From NCBI GenBank assembly GCA_934643435.1, contig CAKUCJ010000055.1, forward strand, positions 1 to 7,723: DNA of 7,723 nt, in the 5' to 3' direction. A model generated the notes under the pieces. The model was not told the origin of the DNA and did no database searches. It saw only the letters and a program-made list of their open reading frames with translations. A program made the position numbers and the translations under genes. The stretch is from an uncultured Collinsella sp. (GTDB lineage Bacteria; Actinomycetota; Coriobacteriia; Coriobacteriales; Coriobacteriaceae). The stretch's first letter is position 1. Every line of letters begins with the position of its first letter. This document shows, one piece after another, positions 6,227-7,723 of this stretch.

Positions 6227-6259
6227 GGGGCGACAGTTTTCGTCGAATGTTGTCGCCCC
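6227..6259. repeat. GGGGCGACA / TGTCGCCCC hairpin
   Basis: GGGGCGACA at 6227-6235 pairs perfectly with TGTCGCCCC at 6251-6259 across a 15-base loop that contains the small palindrome TTCGTCGAA. It lies 15 bases after the amidohydrolase stop and just before the shared terminator. It is not followed by T on either strand, so it is not itself a Rho-independent terminator. It may block 3' exonuclease or be another intergenic repeat. Confidence 0.6.
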
Positions 6260-6263
6260 ACGC

Positions 6264-6302
6264 AAAAAAGCCGAGGTCTCAACACGAGACCTCGGCTTTT
6301 TT
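6264..6302. terminator. Bidirectional terminator between convergent genes
   Basis: AAAAAAGCCGAGGTCTC at 6264-6280 and GAGACCTCGGCTTTTTT at 6286-6302 are perfect 17-base complements around the loop AACAC. The GC-rich core is flanked by A6 and T6, so it works as a Rho-independent terminator in both directions. It ends the plus-strand amidohydrolase transcript and the minus-strand zinc-ribbon gene transcript. Confidence 0.95.
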
Positions 6303-6323
6303 ATCGAACAAATACTTAAGATT

Positions 6324-6354
6324 TGGGACAAACAAACCTGATTAATTTGTCCCA
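6324..6354. repeat. TGGGACAAA inverted repeat
   Basis: TGGGACAAA at 6324-6332 and TTTGTCCCA at 6346-6354 are perfect 9-bp arms around a 13-base loop. Read on the minus strand, 6340-6353 is GGGACAAATTAATC, which matches GGGACAGGTTAATC at 6895-6908 in 12 of 14 positions. The element lies 10 bases past the stop of the zinc-ribbon gene and looks like a member of the same repeat family as the array at 6884-6983. Confidence 0.7.
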
Positions 6355-6364
6355 CGTGCGGTGG

Positions 6365-6838
6365 CTAGGAGCGGGTTTCCATCTTGGCGTGGCACTTGGG
6401 GCAGGTGACGCGGATCTTGCCCTTGCCCTTGGGAACGGAGAGCATCTGGCCGCAGTTGGGGCACTTGAGGTAGGCCGTGGTCTTTCGACCCTTCCACATC
6501 TTCTTGGCCGTGCGCTTGGCGCGCTCAAGGTCTTCCTTGCTTGTGCCAGCTGCGCGCGAGGCGTTGGCCGCCGCGGCACCGCCGCCCAGGCTGGCGACAA
6601 ACTTGCCCAGGCAAGGGACGTTCGCGGTCGCGGCAACGAAGGCATCATTTTCCTTGCGGCGGGCGTCGACGTTCTTGGACAGGCCGCGCAGCACGCCGAT
6701 CACGATGACGGCGATGGCGATCCAGCTGAGCCACTGGACGCGAGCCATCGAGCCAATCATTGCGATGACAATGCCGGCAAAGCCCAGCACGATGGTAAGT
6801 TCGTCGGCACCGTTGCGACCTTTCATAAAGTCATTCAT
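6365..6838 (-). CDS. Small membrane protein with C-terminal zinc ribbon
   Basis: This 157-aa protein has two hydrophobic segments near the N terminus, at about 14-31 (LTIVLGFAGIVIAMIGSM) and 37-53 (LSWIAIAVIVIGVLRGL), separated by a short turn. An Ala/Gly-rich and then basic linker at 83-120 follows. A zinc ribbon closes the protein: C126 and C129 in LKCPNCGQ, C146 and C149 in VTCPKCHA. The ribbon is most likely cytoplasmic, since the linker is strongly basic. Function is unknown; similar proteins are usually annotated only as zinc-ribbon or hypothetical membrane proteins. ATG at 6838 has GAAAGG eight bases upstream on the minus strand; an in-frame ATG four codons later is possible. TATAAA on the minus strand at 6877-6872 is well placed as a -10 but has no good -35. 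The gene ends at the terminator at 6264-6302 and has related palindromes on both sides. Confidence 0.85.
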   Translation of the reverse strand: MNDFMKGRNGADELTIVLGFAGIVIAMIGSMARVQWLSWIAIAVIVIGVLRGLSKNVDARRKENDAFVAATANVPCLGKFVASLGGGAAAANASRAAGTSKEDLERAKRTAKKMWKGRKTTAYLKCPNCGQMLSVPKGKGKIRVTCPKCHAKMETRS

Positions 6839-6883
6839 GCGAATTGCCTTTCATTCGATATGCTGCACGCCTTTATACCCCAT

Positions 6884-6983
6884 TTGGTGCATGGGGGACA
6901 GGTTAATCTGCACCAAGGTGGTGCAAGCGTACTTGTCCCCCATGCACCAAGATGGTGCAAAGTAACCTGACCCCAATGCACCA
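6884..6983. repeat. TGGTGCA / GGGGACA palindromic array, 34-bp period
   Basis: TGGTGCA starts at 6885, 6919 and 6953, and its inverse TGCACCA starts at 6909, 6943 and 6977, so the spacing alternates 24, 10, 24, 10 and 24 bases. An outer pair, TTGGTGCATGGGGGACA at 6884-6900 and its perfect complement at 6934-6950, encloses the hairpin TGCACCA-AGG-TGGTGCA at 6909-6925. A second small hairpin lies at 6943-6959. A 21-base motif beginning GGGGACAGGTTAATCTGCAC occurs three times in imperfect form: 6894-6914 (plus), 6920-6940 (minus) and 6954-6974 (minus). The array ends one base before the csoR stop codon. It resembles REP-type elements. It may also serve as the 3' end of the csoR transcript. Confidence 0.88.
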
Positions 6984-6984
6984 A

Positions 6985-7257
6985 TTACTTTGCGAGTTTG
7001 TCGACGACGCGTTCGATTTCGGCGAGCTTGGCGGCCTTGAGTTCCTCGTCGCCCGATTCGATGGCCGAGGCGACGCAGCCCTCAATGTGGGCCTTGAGCA
7101 CGTCGGCGTTGATGCGCGCGAGGAGCGCCTGTGTTGCCATGAGCTGCGTGGAAATATCGACGCAGTAGCGGTCTTCCTCGACCATCCGCAGGATGCCGTC
7201 GATCTGCCCGCGCGCCGTCTTGAGCATACGGGTCACCGATTTGTGGTCTGCCATCAT
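6985..7257 (-). CDS. csoR: CsoR-family copper-sensing transcriptional repressor
   Basis: This 90-aa all-helical protein belongs to the CsoR/RcnR/FrmR family. It would repress copper genes and release DNA on binding Cu(I). The metal triad is seen as C32 (in RYCVDI), H57 and C61 (in KAHIEGCV). The intervals of 25 and 4 residues equal those of the known C36-H61-C65 Cu(I) site of mycobacterial CsoR. The family start is typical: VTRMLKTARGQIDGILRMVEEDR. CstR (sulfide sensors) lack the histidine, and RcnR and FrmR use other N-terminal residues, so a copper sensor is the best reading. GAGGA lies six bases before the ATG at 7257; a second ATG directly follows the first. It lies downstream of a copper chaperone gene on the same strand, separated by 131 bp that contain a large inverted repeat. 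No copper ATPase is adjacent in the window. No clear CsoR operator was found. Confidence 0.9.
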   Translation of the reverse strand: MMADHKSVTRMLKTARGQIDGILRMVEEDRYCVDISTQLMATQALLARINADVLKAHIEGCVASAIESGDEELKAAKLAEIERVVDKLAK

Positions 7258-7299
7258 GGCGGGTCCTCGTTTCTGGTCGATCTTCCGGATGCCCCCGTC

Positions 7300-7366
7300 A
7301 GTTGCGGTGAAATAGTTCCCGATTGAAAGCTTGAAGCGTTTGAACAGGAACTATTTCACCGCAACT
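7300..7366. repeat. Perfect 20-bp inverted repeat between copper chaperone and csoR
   Basis: AGTTGCGGTGAAATAGTTCC at 7300-7319 has its exact reverse complement at 7347-7366, around a 27-base loop. Further out, CCCC at 7293-7296 and GGGG at 7372-7375 extend the symmetry imperfectly. There is no T tract on either strand. It occupies most of the 131-bp gap between the two copper genes. It might be a small mobile repeat, an attenuating hairpin between the two cistrons, or a regulator site; the arms are longer than a typical CsoR operator. Confidence 0.9.
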
Positions 7367-7388
7367 TCTGAGGGGCTGGTGGCAGCTG

Positions 7389-7610
7389 CTACGCGGCGGT
7401 CACAGATAGGGCGTGGAACTTCTCGCCAGCGCCCTCGACGGCGGCGGCGAGCTGCTCGGCGGTCACGGTGTCGGCGCACTCTACCTGGACGGTCTGGGTC
7501 TCGTGATCGGCATCGGCATCGGTCACACCGGCCACGTTGAGCAGCGCAGTCTCGACAGTAGCATCGCAGTGGCCGCACATAAGGCCGAGCGTCTTAATGA
7601 TGTAGTTCAT
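7389..7610 (-). CDS. copZ: HMA-domain copper chaperone (CopZ-like)
   Basis: This 73-aa protein is a single heavy-metal-associated domain with the beta-alpha-beta-beta-alpha-beta pattern. The metal site is C12 and C15 in LGLMCGHCDATV. The usual consensus is GMxCxxC; here the residues before the first Cys are GLM, a mild deviation. The following TALLNVAGVTDADAD and TVQVECADTVTAEQLAAAVE match the rest of the fold, and a late residue in the family's usual Lys/Tyr position is not obvious. It is expected to carry Cu(I) in the cytoplasm to a P1B ATPase or to CsoR. AAGGAG lies seven bases before the ATG at 7610, so the start is secure. It precedes csoR on the minus strand, and the pair may be one transcript. 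A mercury or other soft-metal role cannot be excluded from sequence. Confidence 0.88.
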   Translation of the reverse strand: MNYIIKTLGLMCGHCDATVETALLNVAGVTDADADHETQTVQVECADTVTAEQLAAAVEGAGEKFHALSVTAA

Positions 7611-7723
7611 GGGTGTACTCCTTATCGATTGGGATTATCTGACAGTTTAGTCGTGAACAGAGTCATCTTAAAGGCACGTTGAGGTGCCCGAGATTGCCCC
7701 GAAAGAGGAGCGAAGCGTACTCG
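7611..7723 (-). promoter_or_regulatory. Upstream region of the copper genes, to window edge
   Basis: On the minus strand, GATAAT (7639-7634) is a -10-like hexamer about 24 bases before the copZ ATG, with only a poor -35 match near 7662. A short hairpin, GGCAC at 7673-7677 with GTGCC at 7684-7688, is followed on the minus strand by TTTAA; it could be a weak terminator of a gene lying to the right, or part of a leader. A minus-strand frame is open from the edge to a TAA at about 7625, but with no recognisable protein, so no gene is called. No clear CsoR operator (G/C-rich palindrome) is seen. Confidence 0.3.

Noticed and set aside
6323..6970. 215-codon plus-strand frame opposite the zinc-ribbon gene
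   Set aside because: It begins in a repeat and overlaps the minus-strand gene that has membrane segments, a CPxC zinc ribbon and a ribosome binding site.
7625..7723. Open minus-strand frame at the right edge as the end of a gene
   Set aside because: It is only about 33 codons long, codon use does not look coding, and the region is needed as the promoter and leader of the copper chaperone gene.

Overview
The window looks like chromosomal DNA from a high-GC Gram-positive bacterium, most likely a gut Coriobacteriia of the Collinsella type. The evidence is GC-rich third positions in the housekeeping genes, strong AAGGAGG-like ribosome binding sites, a gltB-gltD pair, and many short palindromic intergenic elements. 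The genus is an inference from the look of the genes, not a database match.

Layout, left to right. (1) 1-1944: the 3' end of gltB and complete gltD, the two subunits of NAD(P)H glutamate synthase, closed by a terminator that is a perfect 38-bp palindrome. (2) 1945-2257: a 313-bp gene-free stretch with a second copy of the terminator motif, a small degenerate tandem repeat and a weak promoter candidate. (3) 2258-2965: a 235-aa protein of unknown function. (4) 2964-4687: the most unusual region. A gene for a protein with an AbiEi-like N-terminal half and a DUF559/Vsr-like nuclease-fold C-terminal half (3338-4381) is bracketed by two arrays of about 296 bp. Each array holds eight copies of a 15-mer (TCTCAATCTGTAACA and its reverse complement), alternating in orientation every 40-41 bp. 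The arrays match each other unit by unit. Their sequence variation mostly preserves G-U pairing in a plus-strand transcript, which points to a structured RNA made in the same direction as the gene. (5) 4842-6212: a zinc-type amidohydrolase with its own leader, ending at a strong terminator shared with the convergent gene to its right. (6) 6365-6838 (minus): a small membrane protein with a C-terminal zinc ribbon, with related GGGACA-type palindromes on both sides. (7) 6985-7610 (minus): a copper pair, an HMA copper chaperone followed by a CsoR-type repressor, with a perfect 20-bp inverted repeat between them. No copper ATPase is in the window.

The genes do not form one pathway. gltBD makes glutamate from glutamine and 2-oxoglutarate. 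The amidohydrolase probably degrades an amide or peptide-like compound. The csoR/copZ pair senses and carries Cu(I). What links the regions is the density of different palindromic repeat families between the genes. The array-gene-array locus is the best candidate for an undescribed system.
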